NCBI RefSeq assembly: GCF_013307245.1
Contig: NZ_CP028941.1
Span: forward strand, 1,984,001-2,048,000
DNA length: 64,000 bases
DNA from: Polynucleobacter antarcticus
GTDB lineage: Bacteria; Pseudomonadota; Gammaproteobacteria; Burkholderiales; Burkholderiaceae
Reading direction: 5' to 3'
In this document: piece after piece, positions 29,446 to 38,387 of the stretch
How the letters are laid out: each line of letters starts with the position of its first letter
Numbering within the stretch: the first letter of the stretch is position 1
Position numbers and translations under genes: made by a program
The notes under the pieces: generated by a model
Databases searched by the model: none
What the model was told of the DNA's origin: nothing
The model's input: the letters and a program-made list of their open reading frames with translations, nothing else

Positions 29446-30677
29446 GCTTCCATCGTATTTAAAGGTAAATCGTTCCAGACAATAGCAGACACGTTATCTA
29501 GTAACTTGCGATTGCTATCAATGCGTAATGGGTAACCATTGATCAAGTTTGATTTAGCAGCTTCCAACTCTACTGGTGTCGGACCAGTAGCAATAAATTG
29601 GGCAATCGTTGAACTCATAACCTCTAATGCTAAAGCGGCCTGGTCATTTTTAGTTTGCAGGCCAGCTCTAAAAATACCCGCATCCTTGCCAGGAGCAAAG
29701 TAACTAGAGACGCTATAGGCAAGACCTCTTTTTTCACGGACCTCTGACATCAGCCGGGATACAAACCCACCACCACCCAATACATAGTTCCCAACCAGCA
29801 AAGGGAAAAAATCTGGATTGTTGCGTGTAATAGCAGTCATTCCCATAGCTAAGTGTGCTTGCTGAGTATCAAAAGGAATATTAATTTCTCGCTGACTCAA
29901 GGACTCTACGGGTGAACGCTCAAATTCAGGGAGCTTGGATATAGCAGGACCAGACTGAGGAATTTTCTGCAGTACACTTTGTACGATCTCATTAGCTTCA
30001 GCTGGACTGACATCACCCACGATACTGATAATCATGCGCTCGCCACGATAAAACTGCTGATGAAATTGTTTTAAGTCAGCAGAGTTAATGGCAGTAATAG
30101 TTTGTACTGATGGTGAGTAGGCTAATGGGTAAGTTCCATAAATCGATTTTCTAAAGCGCTTATCTAATACAGCTTCGGGCTTTGTTTCTGACTCCAATAA
30201 AGCCGTAGTCATTCTTTGCTTCTCACGCCCAACAATTTTCGCGTCATAGATGGGGGCACTCAACATCGTAGCGGCCAAGATCACCGCCCGATCACGCAAA
30301 TCTTTTCGACTCAGCGTGCGAATGCGCATGATCGCCCGCTCACCACCGACAGAAATTCCTAGGCTTGCACCCAGATCAGCAATCTCATCAGCAATTTGTG
30401 CTTCGGATAACACCCCTTTATCGGCTCTGGCTCCGAAGTTCATGAGTTGCCCAGTCATGGAGGCTAAACCACTTTTTGCTGCTGGATCATAGCGGTCACC
30501 GGCATCAATGCTGATCTCAATATCGACCATAGGCAAAGCTTTGGTTTGTACTAGATAAGCTTGAGCGCCTTTAAAAGAGGGTAGCTTTTCAATAGGCAAA
30601 ATAGCATGCGCGTTTGAAAATACAGCGAGCAATACAGAAGTGAGCAGTGCTTGTCGGATGCATGTTCTCGCTAACAT
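29337..30677 (-). CDS. M16 family peptidase-like protein, catalytically degenerate subunit
   Basis: 446 residues with a signal peptide (to about FSNAHA). It has the M16/insulinase fold but no HxxEH zinc motif: the corresponding stretch reads GLASMTGQLMNFGA. The C-terminal M16 part has REKRGLAYSVSSYFAPGKDAG with the R/Y typical of the partner subunit. It is likely the non-catalytic half of a periplasmic heterodimer with the upstream gene, whose stop overlaps its start (TAATG). It ends with AAAAAATAA over the rsmD frame. Confidence 0.88.
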   Translation of the reverse strand: MLARTCIRQALLTSVLLAVFSNAHAILPIEKLPSFKGAQAYLVQTKALPMVDIEISIDAGDRYDPAAKSGLASMTGQLMNFGARADKGVLSEAQIADEIADLGASLGISVGGERAIMRIRTLSRKDLRDRAVILAATMLSAPIYDAKIVGREKQRMTTALLESETKPEAVLDKRFRKSIYGTYPLAYSPSVQTITAINSADLKQFHQQFYRGERMIISIVGDVSPAEANEIVQSVLQKIPQSGPAISKLPEFERSPVESLSQREINIPFDTQQAHLAMGMTAITRNNPDFFPLLVGNYVLGGGGFVSRLMSEVREKRGLAYSVSSYFAPGKDAGIFRAGLQTKNDQAALALEVMSSTIAQFIATGPTPVELEAAKSNLINGYPLRIDSNRKLLDNVSAIVWNDLPLNTMEAWTKQVEAVTLEQVKTAFQKHLAMDRMKIVILGAKK

Positions 30678-32050
30678 TACTGAACTCCTTTCTTCATCTC
30701 GCTAGACTTACGCTGCTGTGGATCCAAAACGCCAATCGTGAGACCGTCATCTACTAAATATTTTTTGGCTACTGCCTGAACCTGTGCAGGAGAAATGGTT
30801 TCCATCTTCTGCAACATTACATCAATATCCCGCCAAGAAAATCCTGCCATCTCCGTACTGCCAATCTCCATAGCCTGCCCAAAGATAGAGTCGCGCTTAT
30901 AAATTTGATCCGATAAAATTCGAACCTTAATACGCTTTAATTCAGAATCCAAAATACCGTTTTTGGCAATCTCATTGAGCGCCTTGCGGATGCTGCTTTC
31001 AGCCTGCTCCACGGTTTTACCTTTAGCCATAGTGACGTTAATTAAAAAAAGTTCGGGCCCTCTAGAAATCATGTCATATCCAACGCCGACATCATTGACT
31101 ACCCGCTGCTCTTTCACTAACGCACGATTAAGGCGGGCATTGTCATACCCATCCAAAACAGCCGCTAATAGCTCAAGTGCATATGGCTCTGGGTTATCTA
31201 ATTTGCCGGGCTCTAATTTAGGCACTTTCCAGGCCATAGCCAATTGCGCATTTTCTGCTGGTGCTTTAACTTGTACCCGCTTTATCCCTTTTTGAATCGG
31301 CTCTAATTGGGGCTTACGCACTGGTAACGTTTTTGCGGACGCTACACCATAGTATTTTTCAACTGCTTGAAGGATTTTCTGAGGATCAACATCACCTGTG
31401 ATTACAACCGTTGCATTATTGGGCGCATACCAACTGCGGTACCAATCGCGCGCATCGGAGGCCTGCATATTCTCAAGATCATTCATCCAACCAATCACGG
31501 GATAACGATAAGGAGAGCTCATGTATGCAGTTGCCATCAGAGATTCGTAAAGCAATCCGTTTGGATTATCTTCCGTACGTAAGCGGCGCTCTTCCATCAC
31601 TACCTGAATCTCTTTTAAAAACTCAGCGTCATCAAAATTTAGATTGCTCATGCGATCTGCCTCTAACTTCATGACTTCATCTAATTTTGATTTTTCTACC
31701 TGCTGAAAATAAGCAGTGTAATCACGTGAGGTAAAGGCATTCTCGCGCCCACCTACTGCAGCAACCATACGAGAAAATTCTCCGGACTTTACCTTGTCCG
31801 TACCCTTAAACATCATGTGCTCAAGTACATGGGCTACCCCAGTACGACCGTTGACCTCATCAATAGAGCCAGCGCGATACCAAACCATATGCGCTACGGT
31901 AGGTGCCCGATTATCCTGACGGACGATCAACTTGAGCCCATTAGCGAGTTGATACTCGTGAGTGTTTGATGGATTATTTCCCGGGGTGGCCCAAGCAAAC
32001 GGGCTACACATCAGGAAAAAGAAAGAAAATCGCAATAAAGTGGAGCGCAT
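30677..32050 (-). CDS. M16 family zinc metallopeptidase, catalytic subunit (periplasmic)
   Basis: 457 residues from the ATG at 32050 (MRSTLLRFSFFFLMCSPFAWA, signal peptide); a further in-frame start at 32098 adds a hydrophilic leader and is disfavoured. The inverted zinc motif HVLEH is at residues 74-78, with the downstream glutamate expected in the VVMEERRLRTEDNP segment. It degrades peptides in the periplasm, probably paired with the following HxxEH-less subunit. It diverges from ftsY. Confidence 0.92.
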   Translation of the reverse strand: MRSTLLRFSFFFLMCSPFAWATPGNNPSNTHEYQLANGLKLIVRQDNRAPTVAHMVWYRAGSIDEVNGRTGVAHVLEHMMFKGTDKVKSGEFSRMVAAVGGRENAFTSRDYTAYFQQVEKSKLDEVMKLEADRMSNLNFDDAEFLKEIQVVMEERRLRTEDNPNGLLYESLMATAYMSSPYRYPVIGWMNDLENMQASDARDWYRSWYAPNNATVVITGDVDPQKILQAVEKYYGVASAKTLPVRKPQLEPIQKGIKRVQVKAPAENAQLAMAWKVPKLEPGKLDNPEPYALELLAAVLDGYDNARLNRALVKEQRVVNDVGVGYDMISRGPELFLINVTMAKGKTVEQAESSIRKALNEIAKNGILDSELKRIKVRILSDQIYKRDSIFGQAMEIGSTEMAGFSWRDIDVMLQKMETISPAQVQAVAKKYLVDDGLTIGVLDPQQRKSSEMKKGVQ

Positions 32051-32113
32051 CTGTAAGATTATCCTATTCTCAGAATTAAATTGATAAGATCTAATCATTA
32101 AATTGTATCGACT

Positions 32114-33004
32114 ATGTTCGGCTTACGTAAAACTCTCGGCTCCCTTTTCAAAACTAACCAGACTGATGAAGCCTGGTTTGATGCTTTAGAAGAATCACTC
32201 ATTCTGAGTGATGTTGGCTTGCCCACTACCCAGCAACTCCTGACGACACTCCGCAAGGCAGCTAAATCTGAAAAAGTGAGCAGTGCTATAGATCTTCAGC
32301 AGCTTTTAGTCCAAGAAGTTGCGCATCTCCTTCAGCCTTTAGAGTCGATTTCAAACCCCCTTTATGTTCATGATGAAAAAACCACTCCGGAGGTATGGCT
32401 TATCGTCGGTGTGAATGGCGCCGGCAAGACCACCACCATTGGCAAACTCTGTCGCCTGTTTCAGTCTCAAGGAAAATCTGTCCTGCTGGCCGCTGGTGAT
32501 ACTTTTCGTGCCGCAGCTCGTAACCAGCTCTTGGAGTGGGGTGATCGCAATCAGGTTGATGTCATCACCCAAGAGAGTGGCGATGCTGCAGCAGTAGCCC
32601 ATGATGCGATTCATGCGGCCATCTCCAGAAAGACCGATATTCTCATCATTGATACGGCTGGACGGCTTGCTACTCAAGACCATCTCATGGAAGAGTTGAA
32701 AAAGGTTAAGCGCGTGATTGGCAAAGCCCTTCCTGGGGCGCCACACCAGACTTTGCTCGTACTCGATGGCAACACAGGTCAAAATGGTTTAAGCCAAGTC
32801 AAAGCCTTTCATGCAGCCCTTGGCATTTCAGCGCTGATTGTGACGAAATTAGATGGAACCGCTAAAGGAGGGGTCATCTGTGCGCTTGCCCATACCTTTC
32901 AAGAGGAGGTCAGGCCGTCTGTTTTGGCGCTGGGTAAAGGGGAAGGGATTGATGATCTTGCGCCCTTCACAGCCACCCAGTATGCCTCTGAATTATTCAA
33001 TTAA
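32114..33004 (+). CDS. ftsY: Signal recognition particle receptor FtsY
   Basis: 296 residues: the N and G domains only. The acidic A domain of E. coli FtsY is absent, as in many betaproteobacteria. GTPase motifs: VNGAGKTTTIGKLC (G1), DTFRAAARNQL, IIDTAGRLATQDHLM (G3), TKLDGTAKGG (G4). It docks ribosome-SRP complexes at the membrane. rpoH follows after 94 bases, as ftsX/E are not in between. Confidence 0.97.
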   Translation: MFGLRKTLGSLFKTNQTDEAWFDALEESLILSDVGLPTTQQLLTTLRKAAKSEKVSSAIDLQQLLVQEVAHLLQPLESISNPLYVHDEKTTPEVWLIVGVNGAGKTTTIGKLCRLFQSQGKSVLLAAGDTFRAAARNQLLEWGDRNQVDVITQESGDAAAVAHDAIHAAISRKTDILIIDTAGRLATQDHLMEELKKVKRVIGKALPGAPHQTLLVLDGNTGQNGLSQVKAFHAALGISALIVTKLDGTAKGGVICALAHTFQEEVRPSVLALGKGEGIDDLAPFTATQYASELFN

Positions 33005-33032
33005 ATCAAGCACTTAAAGATATTCAAAACCC

Positions 33033-33059
33033 TTAGCACTCTCTTGACAGGAGTGCTAA
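33033..33059. promoter_or_regulatory. CIRCE operator (HrcA site) upstream of rpoH
   Basis: Perfect match to CIRCE: TTAGCACTC at 33033-33041, nine-base spacer, GAGTGCTAA at 33051-33059. The spacer contains TTGACA (33044-33049), a consensus -35 hexamer; a -10-like TTCTAT/TATAGA follows at 33067-33075. HrcA bound here would cover the promoter. The site is 39 bases before the rpoH ATG. Confidence 0.95.
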
Positions 33060-33098
33060 AATAGACTTCTATAGATACCTCAAGAGGGTAAAAAGATT

Positions 33099-34040
33099 AT
33101 GACGCTAAAAAACGCTTACAAACCGCATTCGCACGTACGACAAACTATGCCAGCAACGCAGACTGCTGCGGCTCCGCTCGCCTTTCCAATGCTACCGTCC
33201 CTCGGAGTTGGCACATTAGATTCTTATATCTCCTACGTCAATCGTGTACCGATGCTCAGTGCTGCAGAAGAATTGCATCTGGCCCAATCATTTCGTCAAA
33301 CTGAAAATGTAGATGCTGCTAAGACCTTAGTCCTTTCGCACCTACGCTTAGTAGTTTCCGTTGCGCGTCAATATCTGGGTTATGGCATTCCACATGCCGA
33401 TTTGATTCAAGAAGGCAATATTGGTCTCATGAAAGCTGTGAAACGCTACGACCCCAATCAAGGTGCACGCTTAGTGTCTTATGCCATCCATTGGATCAAA
33501 GCGGAAATTCATGAGTACATTCTCAAAAATTGGCGCTTAGTCAAAATTGCTACAACCAAAGCACAGCGCAAACTCTTCTTTAATTTGCGCAGCAATAAAC
33601 CCACGCTTAGTGCACTGACCCCAAATGAAGTCGCTGCGTTAGCAAAAGCACTCGATGTAAAAGGTGCTGATGTAAAAGAAATGGAAATACGCCTTGCTGG
33701 TGGTGATATTGCCTTAGAGGGCGATGATAGTGATGAGGAGTCTGCCTATGCCCCGATTCAGTGGCTAGCAGACAATACTCAAGAGCCTACTGAAAGAATG
33801 GCAGCGGCGGCAACAGATGCATTACATGGTCCCAAATTAGATCAAGCACTCATGGCTTTGGATGAGCGCAGTCGCGACATTGTTCAATCACGCTGGTTGG
33901 CAATGGATGCGGATGGCAATGGCACTAAAACATTGCATGATCTTGCTGGTGAATACGGCATCTCTGCAGAGCGTGTGCGTCAAATCGAAACTTCTGCGCT
34001 CAAAAAAATGCGTGGGATGTTGCAAGCACAAGCTGCTTAA
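33099..34040 (+). CDS. rpoH: RNA polymerase sigma-32 (heat shock sigma factor)
   Basis: 313 residues. Region 2 is DLIQEGNIGLMKAVKRYDPNQ and YAIHWIKAEIHEYI, followed by the RpoH box QRKLFFNLR. Region 4 is HDLAGEYGISAERVRQIE. It directs transcription of heat shock genes. A CIRCE operator lies just upstream, so repression by HrcA is expected. It converges on the sco1 gene with one base between stops. Confidence 0.98.
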   Translation: MTLKNAYKPHSHVRQTMPATQTAAAPLAFPMLPSLGVGTLDSYISYVNRVPMLSAAEELHLAQSFRQTENVDAAKTLVLSHLRLVVSVARQYLGYGIPHADLIQEGNIGLMKAVKRYDPNQGARLVSYAIHWIKAEIHEYILKNWRLVKIATTKAQRKLFFNLRSNKPTLSALTPNEVAALAKALDVKGADVKEMEIRLAGGDIALEGDDSDEESAYAPIQWLADNTQEPTERMAAAATDALHGPKLDQALMALDERSRDIVQSRWLAMDADGNGTKTLHDLAGEYGISAERVRQIETSALKKMRGMLQAQAA

Positions 34041-34041
34041 A

Positions 34042-34632
34042 TTACTTTAATAGCTCTTTCAGATCATGTGCCAAGGTCTCCGGACCTTGAGCATGCTTGA
34101 TGTAAAGCCTTAAGCGCCCTTCCTTATCAAACACATAACTTCCTGCAGTGTGATCCATTGTGTATGAACCAGCACTCGTACCAGGTACTTTCTTGTAGTA
34201 GATCTTAAAGTCTTTACCTATCTTCTCCAGAGCAGCCTCATCTGCTGGCCGCAGCCCTAAGAAACGCGCATCAAATGCAGGTACATACTGCTTCAATATT
34301 TCTGGGGTATCTCTCTCTGGATCCACAGTCACAAACAATACTTGCACCTGATCTGCTTTAGGGCCTAATAAAGTCATGACTTGCTGCATCTCCGTCAAAG
34401 TAGTTGGACAGACATCAGGACACTGGGTGTAGCCAAAAAACATGAGCACTACCTTACCCTTAAAGTCCGCCAGCGTTCGCGTCTTACCGTCGGGATCAAG
34501 CAAACTAAAGTCTTTACCAAAGGCGGTACCGCCAGTGATATCAATATTTTTAAACTCGGGTTTTGGACTGCAAGCAGTCAGTGCAAATAAAAATATTGCA
34601 ATCAAAGTACTACGTAAAAAAGGAATTTTCAT
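34042..34632 (-). CDS. SCO1/SenC family copper chaperone lipoprotein
   Basis: 196 residues. The N-terminal helix ends in the lipobox LTAC (Cys21), so it should be membrane anchored. Copper ligands: CPDVC at residues 71-75 and the histidine of MDHTAGSYVFD. It delivers copper to the CuA centre of cytochrome oxidase subunit II. It is last in the run surf1-orf-ctaA-ctaB-sco1 (minus), 1 base after ctaB. Confidence 0.95.
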   Translation of the reverse strand: MKIPFLRSTLIAIFLFALTACSPKPEFKNIDITGGTAFGKDFSLLDPDGKTRTLADFKGKVVLMFFGYTQCPDVCPTTLTEMQQVMTLLGPKADQVQVLFVTVDPERDTPEILKQYVPAFDARFLGLRPADEAALEKIGKDFKIYYKKVPGTSAGSYTMDHTAGSYVFDKEGRLRLYIKHAQGPETLAHDLKELLK

Positions 34633-34633
34633 C

Positions 34634-35527
34634 TTAATGAATGTAATGGTCTATTAAAAGAGCGACGAACAAAATCGATAAATAGGTAATTGAAAAGCGG
34701 AAGGTCTTCTTGGCAAGCGCATCACTATAGGATAGGAACAAGGCAATTACGTAAGCTAAGAAGATCAATCCGAGAATGATCGCTGAAATTAAATACACTA
34801 AACCACTCATGCCATAAATATAAGGAAGCAATGTGGCAGCTATCAAAATTAGGGTGTACAGCAGAATATTCAGAAGCGTAAAGCGCTCGCCATGAGTCAC
34901 GGGCAACATCGGTAAACCAGATTGCACGTAATCATCACGACGATAGAGAGCCAGCGCCCAAAAGTGGGGTGGGGTCCACACAAAAATAATGAGCACCAAA
35001 AGCCAAGCTTCTGCTGATAGCGAATTCGTCACTGCAGCCCAACCAAGTGCAGGTGGCATGGCACCCGATAGTCCGCCAATCACAATATTTTGAGGGGTTG
35101 CTGGCTTGAGCAACCAGGTATAAATCACCGCGTAGCCCACAAAGGTAGCAAGGGTCAGCCACATCGTTAAGGGGTTACAGAAGTACCACAAGATGATCAT
35201 GCCAAGCGCACCCAAGATGAGCGAAAAAATAACAATGTGTGATGCTGGAACCTCGCCCGTTGCGGAAGGTCGCCACGCCGTACGCTTCATCTTGGCATCG
35301 ACTGCTTGTTCAATTAAACAGTTCATCGCAAACGCTGCGCCTGCAAGCAACCAAATACCAACAATGCCCCCAATCAGAATGGGGTAAGGCACCATACCAG
35401 GGGTTGCCAGAAACATCCCAATGACTGCGCAAAAAACCGCCAACTGGGTTACTCGGGGTTTCGTTAACACCCAGTATTGGCGCCAACGCGGCATGACAGC
35501 AGGAGTGAAAGATTGGGGCTCACTCAT
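34634..35527 (-). CDS. ctaB: Protoheme IX farnesyltransferase (heme O synthase)
   Basis: 297 residues with about nine membrane helices of the UbiA prenyltransferase fold. The polyprenyl-diphosphate motif is [18 protein letters not shown], and [20 protein letters not shown] is typical of CyoE/CtaB. It attaches farnesyl to heme B, giving heme O for CtaA. It overlaps ctaA by 4 bases. Confidence 0.97.
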   Translation of the reverse strand: MSEPQSFTPAVMPRWRQYWVLTKPRVTQLAVFCAVIGMFLATPGMVPYPILIGGIVGIWLLAGAAFAMNCLIEQAVDAKMKRTAWRPSATGEVPASHIVIFSLILGALGMIILWYFCNPLTMWLTLATFVGYAVIYTWLLKPATPQNIVIGGLSGAMPPALGWAAVTNSLSAEAWLLVLIIFVWTPPHFWALALYRRDDYVQSGLPMLPVTHGERFTLLNILLYTLILIAATLLPYIYGMSGLVYLISAIILGLIFLAYVIALFLSYSDALAKKTFRFSITYLSILFVALLIDHYIH

Positions 35528-36648
35528 ACTGCTTTACCCATCTTGAAGGGAGTAGACCAAGATGCCCATTGACTGAGTCTTACTAAACAAAATACGATGG
35601 CCGCTGAACCGGCTGTGTGCAGCAAGGCGGCCGCTAATGGCCACTGAAAAATGACATTAGAAATACCGGTGATTAACTGCAATACCAGCAGCGCTAACAA
35701 TAGCTTTGCAGTGCCGCTAAGCCCTGGCAATCCAGCATGCGCTACCCTCAAGGCATGCACCCCTAATAAGCCGAGTACTAGTGAAGCAACAATGGCAAAC
35801 ACCCGATGCGCCCAATGAATCGTCTGCAATGCCACTGGAGAAATATACTCACCTTGAGCATTCATACCCAGTTCACGCCATAAAGAAAAGCCCTCTTGCC
35901 AAGCAGTCTCTGGCCACACTCTACCCATACACGTAGGGAAATCAGGGCATGCTAAAACAGCATAATTTGTGCTCACCCAAGCCCCTAGAAATACTTGCAT
36001 CGCTAAGACGAAAAATGCAATTACCAATAGTTTTGCCGAGAGAGGACGCGCTGGCTGCTGAGGTATTGAGGAAGTATGACCTTCCCATGATTTCTGGGCA
36101 TAAGCCGTTAAAAAGGAAAGTAATACTAAAGCGAGCATGAGATGGATGGTGACAATAATCGGTTGCAGTTTGAGAGTCACAGTCCAAGCACCGAAAGCAC
36201 CTTGAATACAAACCAAAATGAGCAAACCCAAACTCGCAAATAAAGGAGTCTTACCTAAACTTTTTACCTTACTCCAAGCCAAGCCCACCTGAATCAAAAT
36301 TAAAGCCCCAACCATCATGGCCAAGTAGCGATGAATCATTTCAATCCAAGCCTTCATCACGGTAACTGGGCCAGTAGGCATATTAGCCTCTGCTAACCTA
36401 ATTTCTCCCATTGCGTGCCAGGGATTAGAAGTCCCATAACACCCTGGCCAATCAGGGCAACCGAGTCCAGAATCCGTTAGGCGGGTGAAGGCTCCAAACA
36501 CAATAAGGTCAAAAGTCATGAAGACTAAAACCCAATTGAGCTTTTGAAATACGCTGAAACCCGGCCTTCGCCAAAGATAGAACAGGGGTATGCCAGCAAA
36601 AACAATAGCGATCGCTGCCAACTCCCCGAATAACAAAAAAGAATGCAT
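35524..36648 (-). CDS. ctaA: Heme A synthase (COX15/CtaA)
   Basis: 374 residues with eight predicted helices. Histidine motifs for the two hemes: [12 protein letters not shown] and [11 protein letters not shown] in the first half, [12 protein letters not shown] and AALLHTAGS in the second. [17 protein letters not shown] is the conserved first periplasmic loop with its cysteine pair. It oxidises heme O to heme A. It abuts the upstream gene at TAATG. Confidence 0.96.
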   Translation of the reverse strand: MHSFLLFGELAAIAIVFAGIPLFYLWRRPGFSVFQKLNWVLVFMTFDLIVFGAFTRLTDSGLGCPDWPGCYGTSNPWHAMGEIRLAEANMPTGPVTVMKAWIEMIHRYLAMMVGALILIQVGLAWSKVKSLGKTPLFASLGLLILVCIQGAFGAWTVTLKLQPIIVTIHLMLALVLLSFLTAYAQKSWEGHTSSIPQQPARPLSAKLLVIAFFVLAMQVFLGAWVSTNYAVLACPDFPTCMGRVWPETAWQEGFSLWRELGMNAQGEYISPVALQTIHWAHRVFAIVASLVLGLLGVHALRVAHAGLPGLSGTAKLLLALLVLQLITGISNVIFQWPLAAALLHTAGSAAIVFCLVRLSQWASWSTPFKMGKAV

Positions 36649-37316
36649 TACAGGTTTTCACCCTTACGATTTAAGCGTAGCAACTTTGCTAAATCATTTT
36701 TGATACTGGCAAACTCCTTAGGAGAATTACTCACCGGAAAATACATCATCTTGGCAGCGCTAGGATCAAGTAACTGAATCTTTTGGCCAGCACCTTCACG
36801 ATTGAGCCAATCTAAAAGTTGAGTTTTTAATTGAGGGTCTGCCGGCAGATTAACGACCTTAAATCCAGCGACTTTCTCATCATAGGCAAGCAATACTTCT
36901 GGATCTACTGGCTTGCCATCGGTATTTAACCAAACCAATTGCACTCGGTCACTTTCGCGGCCTACTCCAATACGCAGCTGTCTCATCAAAAACAAGGCCT
37001 CTAAGCAAGTCTCATTTTTGATGGTGCACTCCCCTGCAGGACGAGCCACCAATAAGGTCCATTTGCCTTTGAGTGGAGTATCTAACCAGGCAGGATTAGT
37101 ATCTTGTGGGGGCTGAACAAAAGTTCCGAAGTTAGTCTTCCCACCCTCTGGTTTATAAACGTAATAAGCAAAGTAAGAGGCGATCACTGGAGAGGCGCAG
37201 GCAAGTAGTAAGAACAGCATTTGAATACGGCCACGTCGCGTTTGCGAGTGAATCGCCGCTGAATCTGTTTGCGATGCTGGAATTAATAATTCTTTATCAA
37301 TCACTCTAATCTCCAC
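36648..37316 (-). CDS. Membrane-anchored SCO/thioredoxin-like protein of the oxidase assembly cluster
   Basis: 222 residues: a cytoplasmic N-terminus, one helix (~residues 32-53, MLFLLLACASPVIASYFAYY), then a periplasmic domain. The GKWTLLVARPAGECTIKNE and CLEALFLMRQLRIGVGRES stretch looks like a thioredoxin/SCO fold, but its cysteines are spaced C-x6-C, not CxxC or CxxxC. Position between surf1 and ctaA is conserved in Burkholderiales, where it is usually left as a transmembrane protein. A role in oxidase copper or heme assembly is inference. Confidence 0.6.
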   Translation of the reverse strand: MEIRVIDKELLIPASQTDSAAIHSQTRRGRIQMLFLLLACASPVIASYFAYYVYKPEGGKTNFGTFVQPPQDTNPAWLDTPLKGKWTLLVARPAGECTIKNETCLEALFLMRQLRIGVGRESDRVQLVWLNTDGKPVDPEVLLAYDEKVAGFKVVNLPADPQLKTQLLDWLNREGAGQKIQLLDPSAAKMMYFPVSNSPKEFASIKNDLAKLLRLNRKGENL

Positions 37317-38133
37317 ACTCTTTCCGTAGACGTCGATACCCTATAAATCCATTAATAAACCAGAATAAGAATCCGCATAGTGCTAGCGCAAACCACTGGA
37401 ATGCATAAGCATAATGGCGATCGACTCCATTCGTTGGGGAAGGCCAGTTTCTAACTAAACCATCATTTGTTGTAGGGTTCTCTTCTCGCAAGATCCAAGG
37501 CAACTGCTTCCATGGATGAGTCTGAGCCTCAACAGCCAAATCAAAATTTTGCTCGATGCGAGGCTTAGTTTCTGTAAGGCCTTTTTTGCCCAACTCAAAA
37601 ACCCTTCCGGGATGAGGGAAAACGATTCCCTCAATAGTCACCACACCATCGGAAGTGCTGATGGGAGGCAACTCAAGGCGGTTCATATTATTACGTGGAG
37701 CCCATCCACGATTTACCCAAACCACCACATCCTGATCTACTAGTTTCAGAGGCATCATCACATAGAACCCAGCTTGTGCCGCACTACCGATACCACCCTC
37801 AGGAATCGGTCTAGGGCGGTTATCCAGCCACACAGCGTCATCAGGCAAAAAGTGTCCACGGGCAATCATGCGACGCTCCTGGGCCTGCTCTAAGCCGACA
37901 CTAGTGATATTTGTATTGAGATTCGCATTAAGAACTGGCATTTGCAATCGAGAGGCTAAAGAGTTGGCCAGCGCTATCTTCTGTTCAGCTCGATTAAGCT
38001 GCCACATGCCTGCCGCACAGCCAATCGCTATCACCACTAAGGCTGATACAGTAGCAACTATGCGAGAAGTAATAAAAACAGAAAAAATATTCAAGTGAGG
38101 ACTTTGAGATGAAGTGGGTAATTCCAATAGCAC
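37306..38133 (-). CDS. SURF1 family cytochrome oxidase biogenesis protein
   Basis: Up to 275 residues. The two SURF1 helices are at the ends (VATVSALVVIAIGCAAGMWQ; FQWFALALCGFLFWFINGF), with the periplasmic part containing MWQLNRAEQK, ARGHFLPDDAVWLDNR, VWVNRGWAPRN and HYAYAFQWF, all family signatures. It helps insert heme a3 in subunit I. The frame has no ATG start: GTG at 38133 overlaps the divergent small gene, while TTG at 38094 avoids the overlap. It overlaps the next gene by 11 bases. Confidence 0.9.
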   Translation of the reverse strand: MLLELPTSSQSPHLNIFSVFITSRIVATVSALVVIAIGCAAGMWQLNRAEQKIALANSLASRLQMPVLNANLNTNITSVGLEQAQERRMIARGHFLPDDAVWLDNRPRPIPEGGIGSAAQAGFYVMMPLKLVDQDVVVWVNRGWAPRNNMNRLELPPISTSDGVVTIEGIVFPHPGRVFELGKKGLTETKPRIEQNFDLAVEAQTHPWKQLPWILREENPTTNDGLVRNWPSPTNGVDRHYAYAFQWFALALCGFLFWFINGFIGYRRLRKECGD

Positions 38134-38321
38134 TGCTGTTTATCGTTGGGAGCTTAGGTTCTGCTCTTTACTTCATGATGAAAGGTAAGGGTAATAGTTC
38201 AAAAATGGTCCATTCCCTGACTTTACGAATTGGCTTATCCGTTCTACTCTTTTTAGGCATTCTGCTTGCCCACTATTTTGGCTATATTGAAGCGACTGGC
38301 ATCCGTGTCGGAACAAACTAA
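38109..38321 (+). CDS. DUF2909 twin transmembrane protein
   Basis: 70 residues with two hydrophobic helices (residues ~3-24 and ~40-60) joined by a short basic loop, ending in a polar tail. This matches the DUF2909 small membrane proteins found beside surf1 in betaproteobacterial oxidase loci. It is the only plus-strand gene in a 9 kb minus-strand block and is divergent from surf1, with their starts overlapping or nearly so. Likely a small accessory membrane protein; function unknown. Confidence 0.8.
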   Translation: MKWVIPIALLFIVGSLGSALYFMMKGKGNSSKMVHSLTLRIGLSVLLFLGILLAHYFGYIEATGIRVGTN

Positions 38322-38340
38322 GCTAAATAAAAAAAGCAGT

Positions 38341-38373
38341 ACTACAAAACAAATCGGGGCTCAAAGCCCCGAT
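38341..38373 (-). terminator. Rho-independent terminator after the oxidase subunit operon
   Basis: Nine-base-pair stem ATCGGGGCT/AGCCCCGAT with a three-base loop (38353-38373). Read on the minus strand it is followed by TTGTTTTGT. It lies 15 bases beyond the ctaE stop, so surf1 and the genes after it need their own promoter. Confidence 0.8.
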
Positions 38374-38387
38374 GTCATGGATGCTCA

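Noticed and set aside
32351..32782. 143-codon frame on the minus strand inside ftsY
   Set aside because: It lies wholly opposite the conserved GTPase domain, has no ribosome site or family resemblance, and reads like an antisense shadow.
33044..33062. TTGACA followed by TAAAAT as the rpoH promoter pair
   Set aside because: The spacing is only 7 bases; the TAAAAT belongs to the CIRCE right arm. A -10 further downstream is more plausible.
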